A stretch of DNA of 64,000 bases from assembly GCA_936920195.1 (NCBI GenBank), contig CAKZHE010000252.1, positions 17,239 to 81,238 of the forward strand, given 5' to 3'. Each line of letters starts with the position of its first letter. Positions within the stretch are counted from its first letter, which is position 1. Position numbers and translations under genes: made by a program. Shown here piece by piece: positions 62,958-64,000 of the stretch. This stretch comes from an uncultured cyanobacterium (GTDB lineage Bacteria > Cyanobacteriota > Cyanobacteriia > Cyanobacteriales > FACHB-T130). The notes under the pieces were generated by a model. It saw only the letters and a list, made by a program, of their open reading frames with translations, searched no databases and was not told the DNA's origin.

Positions 62958-64000
62958 TTAGCGATTTTCCTGTTGTCGATACCAATTGCTCAAAGCCGCG
63001 TAATGCACCTCACGCCAGGGAATATTATGCTGCCGCGCGATCGCCGCGCAATCCTCATATTCCGGCTGGACGTTGGTGGCTATCTTATCCTGAGTTTGCC
63101 CATTCCAGGCAACTTTAATGCGAATCTTGCCGTAATCTGTGGCGACTACTTGGATTTCCCGGGGCAAAATAGTCCGTTGTTGCAGGCGATGGCGAATGCC
63201 TAGGGTACTGGTTTCCCGAAAAATCACTGCTTCACAGGCAGATTGTTTTTCCGGGGGACAAATCACCGTTAGGAGAACCCCCGAACGAGATTTTTTCATA
63301 CTAATCGGCTGGGTAAAGGCATCTAAGGCTCCAGCGGCAAATAGGGCTTCTAAAGTGTACCCAAGGGCTTGCGGGTTCAAGTCATCAATTTGGGTTTCTA
63401 GTACGGCAATGGTGTCTAAATTAGGTTCTAGAATTGCTCGATTTGAGGGAGGAGTATCCACCGCTGTGCCAATCCACAGCCGGAGAATATTGGGAATTGG
63501 TAATTCGTGGGAACCTGCCCCCAAACCAATCTGCTGAATGTTCATTCGAGGCGGTGCGCCAAAATTAGTAGCGAGGGTAGTGGCGATCGCGACTCCTGTA
63601 GGCGTACACAATTCCCGGTCAATGCCATTGCTGTAAACTGGCACTTGGCGGAATTCCCACAACTTTAACACCGCTGGCACTGGCACTGGTAGGATGCCGT
63701 GGGCGGCGCGGACAGTTCCTCCCCCCGTCGGCAATGCCGAACAGTACAGTTGATCAATCTCTAACCAATCTAGCCCCAAACAAGTCCCGACAATATCGGC
63801 GATCGCATCTACCGCCCCGACTTCGTGGAAATGCACTTGCTCCGGGGCAATTCCATGTACCGCCCCTTCTGCCACTGCCAATTGTCTAAATATTTGCAAA
63901 CTCCAGGTTTGGGCTTTAGTCGGCAATCCGGCACTGCGGATCATCTGCTCAATTTCTGGCAAGTGACGATGGTGGGGGTGTGTAGGGAGATGGGGAGGTG
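62958..64000 (-). CDS. larC: LarC nickel-insertion protein, N-terminus outside the window
   Basis: The frame is open to the window edge, and the first visible part is His-rich ([16 protein letters not shown]), typical of the LarC linker. The body matches LarC ([64 protein letters not shown]). LarC inserts nickel into the pyridinium-dithiocarboxylate cofactor of lactate racemase and related enzymes. In some organisms the gene is split by a frameshift; here the visible part is one continuous frame. larB, larE and larA are not seen. Confidence 0.92.
   Translation of the reverse strand, partial: PPHLPTHPHHRHLPEIEQMIRSAGLPTKAQTWSLQIFRQLAVAEGAVHGIAPEQVHFHEVGAVDAIADIVGTCLGLDWLEIDQLYCSALPTGGGTVRAAHGILPVPVPAVLKLWEFRQVPVYSNGIDRELCTPTGVAIATTLATNFGAPPRMNIQQIGLGAGSHELPIPNILRLWIGTAVDTPPSNRAILEPNLDTIAVLETQIDDLNPQALGYTLEALFAAGALDAFTQPISMKKSRSGVLLTVICPPEKQSACEAVIFRETSTLGIRHRLQQRTILPREIQVVATDYGKIRIKVAWNGQTQDKIATNVQPEYEDCAAIARQHNIPWREVHYAALSNWYRQQENR

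Overview
The window looks like chromosomal DNA of a filamentous cyanobacterium. The octamer GCGATCGC (HIP1) is very frequent, and typical cyanobacterial genes are present: hetR, cp12, rbp next to rpsU, a Cas12k transposon, and many TPR and pentapeptide-repeat proteins. hetR points to a filamentous lineage. It does not prove heterocyst formation, because non-heterocystous filaments also carry it.

Layout. 1-4.7 kb: the 5' part of a TPR-CHAT gene, an internally deleted tnpB and a processive lipid-type glycosyltransferase. 4.9-16.5 kb: a type V-K CRISPR-associated transposon (CAST) whose two TGTACA-ended termini I place at 4909 and 16528. It holds tnsB-tnsC-tniQ, a cargo restriction-modification operon (a fused nuclease-methylase, a specificity subunit and an AlbA_2/ATPase protein), the MerR-type repressor cvkR, a divergent cas12k, a tracrRNA and a lone homing crRNA. 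The 17-nt spacer of that crRNA matches the 3' part of the tRNA-Val gene just outside the element (17/17, PAM GGTT, insertion 61 bp from the PAM). 16.8-26.4 kb: housekeeping genes and hetR. 26.5-28.3 kb: a C5-methyltransferase with a truncated restriction partner. 28.4-35.5 kb: cysA, yidD with a cysteine-rich tail, a TnpB-only insertion sequence, a PIN toxin-antitoxin pair, a 91-bp MITE with intact target-site duplication, an NlpC/P60 protein, rbp, rpsU, thioredoxin and a pentapeptide-repeat protein. 35.5-51.8 kb: a cation/proton antiporter, a histidine kinase, cp12, a FIST sensor, a TAXI binding protein, an HD protein, phhB, tldE/tldD, a Uma2 protein and a CDP-alcohol phosphatidyltransferase. 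51.9-54.0 kb: a solitary cas6 followed by an array of 14 repeats and 13 spacers. 54-64 kb: an XRE/HigA-like protein, an unknown protein, a second Uma2 protein, a large TPR-CHAT protein, a Cache-domain histidine kinase, a SET-domain protein and partial larC.

How parts work together. In the CAST, TnsB, TnsC, TniQ and Cas12k with tracrRNA and the homing crRNA would direct insertion beside tRNA-Val, with CvkR repressing cas12k. I find no normal CRISPR array in the element, so this copy appears restricted to homing unless it uses crRNAs from elsewhere. Cas6 would process the separate 13-spacer array, but its interference genes are not in the window. Intergenic spaces are rich in dispersed palindromic repeats, a heptanucleotide tandem repeat and MITEs. 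Family names and comparisons are from memory; no database search was run.
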